From contig PLDA01000002.1 in the NCBI GenBank assembly GCA_003134965.1, positions 1,736,001 to 1,800,000 on the forward strand: a stretch of 64,000 bases of DNA, written 5' to 3'. The notes under the pieces were generated by a model. The model was given only the letters and a program-made list of their open reading frames with translations, had not been told where the DNA came from and searched no databases. This DNA comes from Vulcanimicrobium winogradskyi (GTDB lineage Bacteria; Vulcanimicrobiota; Vulcanimicrobiia; Vulcanimicrobiales; Vulcanimicrobiaceae). A program made the position numbers and the translations under genes. Below, in pieces: positions 33,105 through 41,471 of the stretch; the first letter of the stretch is position 1; each line of letters opens with the position of its first letter.

Positions 33105-33743
33105 TTGAGAACGTTCGCCAATCTCCTCTTCGTGCTCGCGTGGGCCGGCCTCGCGTTTCTCGTCGTGCGGGCGCTCATTCTCACGTTCGTGAAGGACCGT
33201 CATCTTGCGGGCTTAGCGAGCAGTGGAGTGGCATTGGCGTACATCCTCGGTGCAGCGTCGCCGTTCGGGATGCACCAGTCCGGTGAACCGCCGGCGGCGT
33301 CTTCCGCGAACGCCCCGGCGGCGATTACGTGGGAGACGCCGGTCGCCGGTCGTTGCCGCCCGGGGACGCACGTCTCGGCGGTTGCTGCTCGGGGAAGTAT
33401 CGATGCGGTCGCGGTAGGTGCAATGCCCGCGGCCGGCCCCGCGCCGGCGATCGAGATCGCATCGGGTACGCCGCTTCACTTCGTCGGGTGGGTGGCATTA
33501 CACGACGGGCCTGCGGAGTCCGCATGTGTCGTGGTGGACGATGTGGTCGCACAGACGTCGGGCGCGTACGGTCTCAGCCGGCCCGACGTCGCCCGCGCCA
33601 TGCAAGCACCATTGCTTCAAAATGCCGGTTACAGCCTGATCGTAACGCTGCCGCGCGGTACGCATCGCGTGACGATCGGCGGCGTTGCTGCGGACCAGTC
33701 CGTTCAATATATCGCTCGGCCGCTAGCGGTTCAGGTGCGATAG
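33105..33743 (+). CDS. Two-helix membrane protein with R-x-D-V beta domain
   Basis: About 212 aa from TTG 33105, chosen because GGAGG lies eight bases before it. ATG starts further up (33006, 33024) would overlap the divergent YfhO start and give a long polar leader. Two hydrophobic segments (RTFANLLFVLAWAGLAFLV, SSGVALAYILGAASPFG) precede an extracytoplasmic domain of about 110 residues with the pattern FVGWVALHDG, CVVVDDVV, AYGLSRPDVARAM, GYSLIVTL, RGTHRVTI. The same arrangement occurs in proteins at 36230, 52345 and 52989. It is five bases upstream of the second YfhO gene and so probably works with it. No catalytic residues are evident; it may be a binding or chaperone subunit. I do not recognise a named family. 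Confidence 0.75.
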   Translation: MRTFANLLFVLAWAGLAFLVVRALILTFVKDRHLAGLASSGVALAYILGAASPFGMHQSGEPPAASSANAPAAITWETPVAGRCRPGTHVSAVAARGSIDAVAVGAMPAAGPAPAIEIASGTPLHFVGWVALHDGPAESACVVVDDVVAQTSGAYGLSRPDVARAMQAPLLQNAGYSLIVTLPRGTHRVTIGGVAADQSVQYIARPLAVQVR

Positions 33744-33748
33744 AACCG

Positions 33749-36199
33749 ATGATCTCTCGTCGCGAGGCGCTGTTCGGGGCCGGCGTCCTTTTTCTCTTAA
33801 TCAACGCCGTCTTCGCTCCGTTTCTCTGGAGCGATCGCAGCATGATGAGCTCGTCCTTGGAGGCGGCGAGCATCTTCGAGAAAGGTGCAGCACCGCACCC
33901 CTCGGTGCGGCTGAGCGCGTTCAAGGAATTGGATCCGGGCGCGGCCGCGTGGCAGACGGAGCCTGTGTTCGCGCTGGAGCACCGCCTGCTCGCGCAGGGG
34001 TCGGCTCCGCTGTGGAATCCTTACGTCGGCTTCGGCCAGCCGCTCGCCGCAAACATGCAGTCGCAGCCGTTCTATCCGCTGGCGTGGATCGTAGAAGCGC
34101 ACCCGTCGATTCGCGCCTACAACTGGTACATCGCGCTGCGGTTCTGGGTGGCGGCGCTCTTCGCGTTCCTGTTCCTGGGCTGCTACGTGAGGTTGTGGCC
34201 TGCGCTTGGCGGAGGTATCGCCTACGCATTCACCGGCTATCTCGTTATTTACTACGACATGCCCGAGCTCAGTGTCGAGGTGCTCGTCCCAGCTCTTTTA
34301 TGGGCGATCGAACGCCTCGTACGGCGTCGCGGGCCGAACGCCGTCGGGGTGTTGGCGCTCGTGGTGGCTGCGACGGTGTTGGGCGGGATGCCGGAATCGG
34401 CGTTTCTCGCGTTCGCTTTCGCGGCGGCATACGGAGTCGTGCGCGTGGCAGCGGATCCGCTCGTTCGCCGACACGGTCTCGCCATCGCGGCGCTCGGCGC
34501 GTCGGCGACCGTGTTGGGAGCCCTTAGCTCCAGCGTGCTCACGCTTCCGTTCTTGGAGTTCTTGCAACGGTCGCTTAGCCAGCATGCGACGACCGCGGGA
34601 GCCGGTTTGGCCTCGGACTCCTGGGATATCCGACTCGCTGCCATCTATCTGGCACCGCTCATTTACGGACCGCCCTGGAACGATATCTTCCATGGCTTCT
34701 CCGGACACACCGGAATCCGCGGCTACTGGGGCGTCGCGGCAGCCTACTTTGCGCTCGTCGCGGTTTGGTCACGAATTGCGGATTTGACCCGCGCTCGGCC
34801 GGTACCGTGGACGCCGGAGCTGTTCTTTGCTTCGGCCGCGATGATCTTGCTGCTCAAGCGCTTCGGATCGCCCCTCGTCAACTCGATCGGCGCCCTGCCG
34901 GGGTTCGTGCAAATCTACTTTGTGAAGTACGAAGAAGCGCTGATCGGGATGTGCGTCGCCGCCCTGGCGGCCTTCGGCATCCAGCGGTTTGCGACCGGGC
35001 GCGTCGGTCACCTCACGCCGATCGCGGCGGCGCTGATCATCCTGACCCTGCTCACGATTGACGCGGCTATTGTCGAGCCCGCGGTTGTCGCGCTTGCGCA
35101 CTATCGCGAATACTTCAGCAACGCCCTCGTATGGGCGCTGCTCGTATTCGCGACTGTGCTCGGACTCGGCTTGTGGACTCGGCGTAGCGATGCACGCTTC
35201 GCCGGCCAGGCGGCAACGCTGCTTGTGACGATCGATCTTTTCGCTTGCTACTTGGTCCCGATGTGGTACATCGTGAACGAGCCGCCGCCGATGTCGCTCA
35301 ATCCTCTGAACGGCGCAGCGTACGTGGCGTACGTTCAGCGGGAAACGCGACGCACTCATGAGCGGTTCCTCGGCCTCGACTATCTCCTGTATCCGGAATG
35401 GTCGTCGGCCTTCGGCATCGCCGACGTGCGCGATCTGAATGCGCTCTACGCGCGGGACTATCTGCCGTTCGTGCGGACATTTTTTCCGGATCAAGGAGCA
35501 ACGACTGAAATTCGCGACCGGTTCCCCGGAAGCAGCATAACGCACCTTGACGATCGCCTCTCGCGGCGCTTTCTGGCCCTGAGCTCGGTGCGATTTGTCG
35601 CGGCACGGCCGGGAACCGCGGTCCGGTTCGACGCGCCCGCCGGGGACCGGGTGTCCCCGTTTTCAGTGGTGTCGGAGACGCTTGGCGCGCGGGTACTGCG
35701 CTACGCGAGTCCGCTGCCTCGTGTGTCGCTGTATGCGCGCGTCGTCCGTGCGGCGAACGTTGATGTCGCCCTGACAAGGCTGGCGGCACCCGATCACGAC
35801 ATCCGTCGCGTCGGCGTCGTGACCGTGAGCGAGCCGGAAGCCGCCGCGATCGTTGCGGACTTCGCGTCGGGGCCGGATATGCCGGCCGGAGCAGGGAGGC
35901 TCGAGCGTTACGAGAGCGACGATGTCGTCGCATCCGTCGACGCGCAGACTCGGGTCCTCGCGGTCCTCAACGACACGGACTATCCAGGCTGGCGGGCGAC
36001 CGTCGACGGGCGTGCGGTACCGATTGTACGGGCCAATGCCCTATTTCGCGGCGTGGAAGTCGAGCCCGGTCATCACACGATCGAGTTCCGCTATCGACCG
36101 CGTTCATTTGAAATCGGTTTTTTGCTGACCCTGGCCGGACTTGGGACTGCCCTCGCTCTTGCGCTGAGCGAACTCCGCCTGCGGTTCGCGAGCAGATAA
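33749..36199 (+). CDS. YfhO-type multi-pass membrane protein
   Basis: 816 aa from ATG 33749. Twelve or so helices occupy the first 540 residues, followed by a soluble C-terminal part and a final helix (EIGFLLTLAGLGTALALAL). Family landmarks match the divergent paralogue: WNPYVGFGQPLAANMQSQPF, MPELSVEVLVPALLWAIE, GGMPESAFLAFAFA, and near the end NDTDYPGWRATVDGRAVPI. An early acidic loop (SSSLEAASIFEKG) may carry the catalytic site of a GT-C enzyme. It is flanked on both sides by R-x-D-V domain membrane proteins (33105 and 36230), suggesting a functional unit. Two copies in one locus imply two different glycosyl additions, or a recent duplication. Confidence 0.87.
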   Translation: MISRREALFGAGVLFLLINAVFAPFLWSDRSMMSSSLEAASIFEKGAAPHPSVRLSAFKELDPGAAAWQTEPVFALEHRLLAQGSAPLWNPYVGFGQPLAANMQSQPFYPLAWIVEAHPSIRAYNWYIALRFWVAALFAFLFLGCYVRLWPALGGGIAYAFTGYLVIYYDMPELSVEVLVPALLWAIERLVRRRGPNAVGVLALVVAATVLGGMPESAFLAFAFAAAYGVVRVAADPLVRRHGLAIAALGASATVLGALSSSVLTLPFLEFLQRSLSQHATTAGAGLASDSWDIRLAAIYLAPLIYGPPWNDIFHGFSGHTGIRGYWGVAAAYFALVAVWSRIADLTRARPVPWTPELFFASAAMILLLKRFGSPLVNSIGALPGFVQIYFVKYEEALIGMCVAALAAFGIQRFATGRVGHLTPIAAALIILTLLTIDAAIVEPAVVALAHYREYFSNALVWALLVFATVLGLGLWTRRSDARFAGQAATLLVTIDLFACYLVPMWYIVNEPPPMSLNPLNGAAYVAYVQRETRRTHERFLGLDYLLYPEWSSAFGIADVRDLNALYARDYLPFVRTFFPDQGATTEIRDRFPGSSITHLDDRLSRRFLALSSVRFVAARPGTAVRFDAPAGDRVSPFSVVSETLGARVLRYASPLPRVSLYARVVRAANVDVALTRLAAPDHDIRRVGVVTVSEPEAAAIVADFASGPDMPAGAGRLERYESDDVVASVDAQTRVLAVLNDTDYPGWRATVDGRAVPIVRANALFRGVEVEPGHHTIEFRYRPRSFEIGFLLTLAGLGTALALALSELRLRFASR

Positions 36200-36229
36200 C
36201 GCCGAATCGGCGCAGGGAACGCACGTTGC

Positions 36230-36877
36230 GTGGCGCAGACCGCGTTCGTGCACTGGCCGGTAGTTCTAGGAATGTTCGGCCTTCTTTGGGCCGCTGTAGC
36301 CTATCTCGGCATCCGCACGATCGCCGGGCCGCGTACGGATCGTGCGAATCTGTATGCTGGTGGAGGTGCGCTCGTCGCGGCGCTCATCGTCGGAATCGTG
36401 CTCGCGGCGAGTCATCATCCAGCAGAGCCGCCTGTCGGATCCGCGGTGGTCGCAAACGGCCAGTCGTTTTCTTGCGCCGGCGTTCTCAAGCCGGTAGCCC
36501 GCGTTGCACACGGATATGTCGACAACGTGCAAACGCTGCCGAACGGCGCCCCTGTAACTCCCGGGACGGCGATCGACCGAACCGCGACCCTAGTCCTGCG
36601 CGGGTGGGCAAGCGACGCGGGCGTCCACCATGCTCTCGCCGGTGTTTGCCTGCTGGTCGACGGGAAAGCGTTGAAGCAGCAACTCGTCAGCTATGGATCG
36701 CCCCGATCCGATGTGGCGCAGGCGTTTAAAGATACGACCCTGCTCGACACAGGTTATGAGATCCGCATGCCGGCCGCCGACGTGGTACGCGGCCGGCATC
36801 GCCTCGAGGTCGTCGGTGTTGACGGCAGCGGTCGCGCATCCGCGATTGCGCCGCCGTTGCAAGTGACGTTTCGCTAA
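36230..36877 (+). CDS. Two-helix membrane protein with R-x-D-V beta domain
   Basis: 215 aa from GTG 36230, preceded at about ten bases by AGGGAA; ATG 36272 would cut into the first helix. Two hydrophobic segments (VVLGMFGLLWAAVAYLGI; LYAGGGALVAALIVGIVLA) anchor a domain with SFSCAGVLKP, LRGWASDAG, GVCLLVDGKA, SYGSPRSDVAQAF, TGYEIRMPAADV and RGRHRLEVV. The signature is shared with the proteins at 33105, 52345 and 52989. It directly follows the YfhO gene by 30 bp, on the same strand, and converges on the 36900 gene with only 22 bp left between. Function unknown; an accessory subunit for the membrane glycosyltransferase is the working idea. Confidence 0.78.
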   Translation: MAQTAFVHWPVVLGMFGLLWAAVAYLGIRTIAGPRTDRANLYAGGGALVAALIVGIVLAASHHPAEPPVGSAVVANGQSFSCAGVLKPVARVAHGYVDNVQTLPNGAPVTPGTAIDRTATLVLRGWASDAGVHHALAGVCLLVDGKALKQQLVSYGSPRSDVAQAFKDTTLLDTGYEIRMPAADVVRGRHRLEVVGVDGSGRASAIAPPLQVTFR

Positions 36878-36899
36878 TTCGCCAACGGCGCGAGTCTGC

Positions 36900-38108
36900 T
36901 CAGCCCTCCGTTTCGAGGACGCTGACCGTGCCGAGATCGGCCCGCGCGAAGCGATAGCCACCCCCGGCGACGACCGCCAGGCTGAGGCAATAGATGCCGC
37001 TCGAGAGCTGCGTGTCGAGCTCGTAGCTGAACCACGCGTCCTCGTGCGGCGGTGGTGTGAAGTCGCGCGGCGGCTTCTTGCGCCGGTAGCCGCCGATCGG
37101 ATGATAGCGCGCGGGCGGGACCGGGACGCCACGGGGTTGCATCTCGATCACCACCTGCGCCGCCGGTTCGCCGTCGGGGAGCGCTGCCCACCCTTCGAAC
37201 TCCAGTACGTCGCCGCGGGCGACGACGAGGCTGCGCTCTGGGCTCAGCAGGGTCAGGGCACCGCGGGCGCTCCGGCCGCGCACGCGGACCAGCACCTGGG
37301 AGCAGGCCGCGGTGGGCAACGGCTCGGCGAATGCGGGGAACGGCCGCAGCGGCATGACCACTTCGAAGCTGATCGGGCAGGGCCGCCCTAAGCGTCGGCC
37401 GCCGCCGTCGAAAGCCCAGACATCGGCGGTGTGAAGGCCGCGCCCCAGCCCGTCGGTCGGGATTGGGATCTCGAATCCGAAACGATCGTTGCCCGCGCCG
37501 AGCGCACTGCGCACGTCGGGCCGCGACAGGTCGCAGGGGGCCGTCCAGCGGCCGCCGCGGTCGTCGATCGCGCACACCCCGGCCGGCGCGGCCAGCGTGT
37601 CGCGGTCGGCGGCCCATCCGCAGAGCAGCGCGAACTGGCCGAACGGCACGACTCCCGGAATCGTTCCGCGTCCCTCGCCGGGAAGGGCCGCGCGGACGAC
37701 GTCGATCTCGACCCGCATCCGGCGCGGCGCGACCGGGAGCTCGGGCAGCATGCGGGCGTAGAGGGTGAATGTCCGTCCGCCGGCTTCATACCAGCGACCG
37801 TCGGCGCCGAGCGCGTAGGTGATCAGGGCGTGGTCGCCCGGCGCCATGCGATCGGTCGGGATCAGCGCGCGGAAACCGATCATCTCGGGCGTCTGTGGAC
37901 CGAGCAGCGCCTTCACGTCATAGCGCGACAGCCCGGCCTCCGCGGCATGTACGATCGTATGGTCGAGCACGACCGCGACCGCAGCCGGCGGCAAATCGCA
38001 CGTCGGATCAACGGCGAAGCCGGCGACGAGCACCGGAGCACCGCGCGGTATTCGCGAGGGAGCGATGCGCACGAATAGCCCGCGCACGGCGTCGACGCAA
38101 TCGAACAT
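36900..38108 (-). CDS. Soluble protein with two or three R-x-D-V beta domains
   Basis: About 402 aa from ATG 38108 (GGAAGG nine bases upstream). ATG 38180 would overlap the first codon of the divergent glycosyltransferase. No signal peptide or helix is visible, so it may be cytosolic. The first domain has VLVAGFAVDP, AGLSRYDVKALL, IGFRALIPTDRMAPGDHAL; the second has CGWAADRDT, GVCAIDDRGG, CDLSRPDVRSALG, FGFEIPIPTDGLGRGLHT. A third, shorter segment starts EFEGWAALPDGEPAAQVV without a clear R-x-D-V. Repeated units suggest a glycan- or protein-binding scaffold. Arrangement beside GT2 and ABC-exporter genes favours a role in the same polysaccharide. I do not recognise a named family. Confidence 0.72.
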   Translation of the reverse strand: MFDCVDAVRGLFVRIAPSRIPRGAPVLVAGFAVDPTCDLPPAAVAVVLDHTIVHAAEAGLSRYDVKALLGPQTPEMIGFRALIPTDRMAPGDHALITYALGADGRWYEAGGRTFTLYARMLPELPVAPRRMRVEIDVVRAALPGEGRGTIPGVVPFGQFALLCGWAADRDTLAAPAGVCAIDDRGGRWTAPCDLSRPDVRSALGAGNDRFGFEIPIPTDGLGRGLHTADVWAFDGGGRRLGRPCPISFEVVMPLRPFPAFAEPLPTAACSQVLVRVRGRSARGALTLLSPERSLVVARGDVLEFEGWAALPDGEPAAQVVIEMQPRGVPVPPARYHPIGGYRRKKPPRDFTPPPHEDAWFSYELDTQLSSGIYCLSLAVVAGGGYRFARADLGTVSVLETEG

Positions 38109-38178
38109 GTCGATCGCGCCTTCCGTCGTGCCGGAAACGGCGCGCGGGTCGAGCGTGGGCAGCGAGACGGAGTTCTGC

Positions 38179-40389
38179 ATGATGGCCGAGAAGGCGACAT
38201 CCACTACTGCGACGCCGCGCAAACAGCGGCCTCTGACTGCGGAGCACATGGATACCGAGGACCGCGGAACCGGCGCGAACGAGCAGGCCGCATCGTCCCC
38301 CGACGCCGAGCGGTGGCGCGGCCTCAGCGAGCGGCTCGCAGCGCAGGTCGAACAGGCCCGAGCGGACGCGGCGCAGGCGATGCGCCAGCGCGACGATGCC
38401 GAACGGAAGCTCGGCGATCTGCGCGTGCGCTGGGTCGAAGGACGCGTCGCCCTCTCCGGTTCCGAACGGGAACGGCAGTCGGCGGAGTCAGAGCTGGCGC
38501 GCGCGCGTTCGCATATCACGCGGACGCAGCCGGCGCTGCGCGAGGCCAGGACGATCCTGGAGTCGATGCAGCTCAGCAGGTTCTGGAAGCTGCGCAACGC
38601 ATGGTTCGCGCTCAAGCACCGCCTGGGGCGGCATCCCAGCGGGCCGCAGCCGTTCTGGGTTCCCGAGGCCGACCCGGCCGCGGACTTCTGGGAAGGCCGA
38701 GATGTTGCGTACGAGCGCTGGGAGCTGGCGCATCGCGTCGGGCTCTCGGACGTGCGCCGCATGCGCGACCTGCTGCCGCTGCTCGCGCTCCGGCCGACGT
38801 TCAGCATCCTCATGCCGGTCTACAATACGCCGCAGAAGTACCTGCGCGCCGCGATCGAGTCGGTAATCGCGCAGGTGTATCCCGATTGGGAACTCTGCAT
38901 CGTCGACGATGCCTCGCCGGATCCGGAGGTTCGCGAGCTGATCGAAGATTACGCGCGCGACGAGAAGCGGATCAAACCGGTCTTTCGCGCCTCGAACGGA
39001 CACATCGCCGCCACGAGCAACAGCGCGCTGGCCGCGGCGACGGGCGATTTCGTCGTGCTGTTCGACCACGACGACTTGCTGACGGTCGATGCGCTCTTCG
39101 AGAACGCGCTGGCCGTCAACCGCCGGCCCGACGTCGACGTCATCTACTCGGACGAGGACAAGATCGACGACTACGGCCGATTGCGCGATCCCTACTTCAA
39201 ACCGGACTGGTCGCCGGACTCGCTGCTCTCGCGAAACTACGTCTCGCACCTGGGCACGTACCGCCGTTCGCTGGTCGAGCGGGCCGGCGGGTTCCGCGTC
39301 GGATTCGAGGGCAGCCAAGACTACGACCTCGTCCTGCGCGTCACCGAGCTGACGAAGAACGTCGCGCACATTCCGCGCGTGCTCTATCATTGGCGCGTCC
39401 ATCCCGAGTCGACCGCATCCGCACGGGGGCAGAAAGACTATGCCTACGAGGCAGCCGTTCGTGCGCTCCACGAGGCGCTGGAGCGGCGGGGCGAGCCGGG
39501 ACGGATCGAGACGCATGACCGGATGCCCGGTATCTACACGATCCGCTACGCCCTGCGCAGGCCCGGTCGTGTCAGCATCATCATGCCGACCCGTGACCAC
39601 GGCGACGACGTCGACCGTTGTCTGCGTTCCATTTTCGAGCGCTCGACGTATCAGGATTTCGAGGTGGTGCTGGTCGACAACGGCACCCGTGACCGCGCGT
39701 CGCTCCACACGTTCGGCGCGTGGGCGGAACGTGAGCCGCGCGTCAAGGTCGTCCCGTACGACGTTCCGTTCAACTTCTCGCGGATCAACAACTTCGGCGC
39801 CCAGCAGTCGTCGGGCGAGTATTTGCTGCTGCTCAACAACGACACCGAGGTGATTACGCCGGACTGGATCGAGGCGATGGTCGAGCAGGCGCAGCGCCCG
39901 TCGATCGGCGCCGTCGGCGCAAAGCTGCTCTACGATGACGGTACGGTCCAGCACGCCGGAGTGATCATCGGGCTGGGCGGCGTCGCCGGACACAGCCACA
40001 AGTATTTTCCCGGCGACGCGCCGGGGTATTTCGGGACGCTGCAGACGGTCAACAACTTCTCGGCCGTCACCGCTGCGTGTCTCATGGTGCGCCGCGCCGT
40101 GTTCGCCGAGCTCGGCGGTTTTGACGAAGCGCTTCAGATCGCGTTCAACGACGTCGACTTTTGTCTGCGGGTGCAGGCGGCCGGTTACTACAACGTGTAC
40201 TTACCGCACGTCGAGCTCTACCATCACGAATCCCGGAGCCGGGGCCACGAGGACACCCCCGCGAAGCAGGCGCGCTTCTTGGGCGAGCTGCGCACCATGC
40301 AAGCGCGCTGGTCGACCGACACCATGCCGGACCCGCACTATAGCGTCAACCTAACGCGAGATACGGAAGACTTTAGCATCGGTGTCTAA
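38179..40389 (+). CDS. Glycosyltransferase with coiled coil and two GT2 domains
   Basis: 736 aa from ATG 38179 (GGAG six bases upstream). Residues about 30-120 are Ala/Arg/Glu-rich and likely coiled coil. A linker reads SRFWKLRNAWFALKHRLG. The first GT2 domain (about 205-455) has FSILMPVYNTPQKYL, CIVDDASPDPE, VVLFDHDDLL, IYSDEDKIDDYG and FKPDWSPDSLL. The second (about 460-730) has VSIIMPTRDHGDDVDRCL, VVLVDNGT, LLLLNNDTEVITPDW, AFNDVDFCLRVQAAGYYN. Both keep their acidic catalytic motifs. The layout is that of two-domain O-antigen or rhamnan glycosyltransferases that add sugars alternately. It is clearly paralogous to the C-terminal two thirds of the 7500-10436 protein, in which the first domain has decayed. 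Confidence 0.92.
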   Translation: MMAEKATSTTATPRKQRPLTAEHMDTEDRGTGANEQAASSPDAERWRGLSERLAAQVEQARADAAQAMRQRDDAERKLGDLRVRWVEGRVALSGSERERQSAESELARARSHITRTQPALREARTILESMQLSRFWKLRNAWFALKHRLGRHPSGPQPFWVPEADPAADFWEGRDVAYERWELAHRVGLSDVRRMRDLLPLLALRPTFSILMPVYNTPQKYLRAAIESVIAQVYPDWELCIVDDASPDPEVRELIEDYARDEKRIKPVFRASNGHIAATSNSALAAATGDFVVLFDHDDLLTVDALFENALAVNRRPDVDVIYSDEDKIDDYGRLRDPYFKPDWSPDSLLSRNYVSHLGTYRRSLVERAGGFRVGFEGSQDYDLVLRVTELTKNVAHIPRVLYHWRVHPESTASARGQKDYAYEAAVRALHEALERRGEPGRIETHDRMPGIYTIRYALRRPGRVSIIMPTRDHGDDVDRCLRSIFERSTYQDFEVVLVDNGTRDRASLHTFGAWAEREPRVKVVPYDVPFNFSRINNFGAQQSSGEYLLLLNNDTEVITPDWIEAMVEQAQRPSIGAVGAKLLYDDGTVQHAGVIIGLGGVAGHSHKYFPGDAPGYFGTLQTVNNFSAVTAACLMVRRAVFAELGGFDEALQIAFNDVDFCLRVQAAGYYNVYLPHVELYHHESRSRGHEDTPAKQARFLGELRTMQARWSTDTMPDPHYSVNLTRDTEDFSIGV

Positions 40390-40448
40390 GAGCGGTTTCG
40401 GGGAGCGGGAGGGCTCCTCACGGTTGCGGTATACGGGAAAGAGAATCA

Positions 40449-41471
40449 ATGCGCACTACTTTGGCTGCTGACCGAGCCAGGCTTACCGAGACGCCGGCGC
40501 GCGCCGCGATCGTCCTCGACGGCGTTTCGCTCACCCGTCGTACGCAGCAGGAGCTGCAGTACGACCTGAAGCGCAGCATGTTCCGCCTCATCAGCGGTCG
40601 GATCGCCCGCGTCCAGCGCCGTACCGTGCTCCAGAACGTATCGCTGCGCGTCGAGCACGGTGAGAAGGTCGGGATCATCGGGCCGAATGGCAGCGGGAAA
40701 TCGACGCTGCTCAAGGTCATCGCAGGGATCCTGACGCCGACGCGCGGCACGGTGGACGTGGACGGGACGATCGCGCCGCTGATCGAGCTCGGCGTCGGGT
40801 TCGACCTCGACCTATCGCTGTTCGATAACATCCTCTACTACGGCGTCCTGCTCGGCCATTCGGAAGATCTCGTGCGGGCGCACGCCGACGAGATCCTGGA
40901 TTTCGCGGAGCTGCGCGAGTACCGCGAAGAGCCGACCAAGACGCTCTCCTCGGGGATGGCGGCGCGGCTCAGCTTCGCGATCGCGACCGAGTTCCGGCCC
41001 GACCTCCTGCTGGTCGACGAGGTGCTCTCGGTCGGTGACGAGCGGTTCCGGCGCAAGTGCGCGGCGCGCATCGACCGTTTCTGGGACGAGCAGAGCACGA
41101 TCATGCTGGTGAGCCACGACATGCTAACGGTCGCGCGCACCTGTGACCGCGTGATCTGGCTGGACTGCGGCGAACTCCGCTTCGACGGCCCCTCACAGCG
41201 CGCAGCCGAGCTGTATCTTTCGACGATCCCGAGCGTCGCGAACTTTCGGCGCGGCGAAGATCTCGTCAAGCTCGCCGAGACGAACCCGCGCGGCGAGGTT
41301 CTCGTGCGCGGGACATCGGGGCATCCCCAGCTCTACCTCGTGCGCGACGGCTGCCGGCATCCGATCGCGTCGGTCGAATGGTGCTTGCTGCACGACTACA
41401 GCGATACCGATCTCGTCCTGATCGACGACGAGGTGATCATGCAGGTCGCCGAGGGCGAAACGCTGCGCTAG
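40449..41471 (+). CDS. wzt: Polysaccharide ABC transporter ATP-binding protein (Wzt-like) with C-terminal extension
   Basis: 340 aa, ATG 40449 preceded by GGAAAGAG. Walker A GIIGPNGSGKSTLL, Q-loop region LIELGVGFDLDLS, signature LSSGMAARLSF, Walker B DLLLVDEVLSVGDE and switch SHDML all fit the Wzt/TagH/KpsT class that drives export of complete polysaccharide chains. The last 70 residues form a small extra domain (VLVRGTSGHPQLYLVRDG, CRHPIASVEWCLLHDY, IMQVAEGETLR). It is not the classic Wzt beta-sandwich but looks like a short repeat of the type that contains the words Y-L-V-x-D-G. The matching permease is at 42723. Its stop overlaps the opposite-strand methyltransferase stop (CTAG, 41468-41471). 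Confidence 0.93.
   Translation: MRTTLAADRARLTETPARAAIVLDGVSLTRRTQQELQYDLKRSMFRLISGRIARVQRRTVLQNVSLRVEHGEKVGIIGPNGSGKSTLLKVIAGILTPTRGTVDVDGTIAPLIELGVGFDLDLSLFDNILYYGVLLGHSEDLVRAHADEILDFAELREYREEPTKTLSSGMAARLSFAIATEFRPDLLLVDEVLSVGDERFRRKCAARIDRFWDEQSTIMLVSHDMLTVARTCDRVIWLDCGELRFDGPSQRAAELYLSTIPSVANFRRGEDLVKLAETNPRGEVLVRGTSGHPQLYLVRDGCRHPIASVEWCLLHDYSDTDLVLIDDEVIMQVAEGETLR

Noticed and set aside
40402..40417. Hairpin GGAGC/GCTCC after the two-domain glycosyltransferase as a terminator
   Set aside because: Five-base stem without a U tract, and the ABC ATPase gene follows closely on the same strand.
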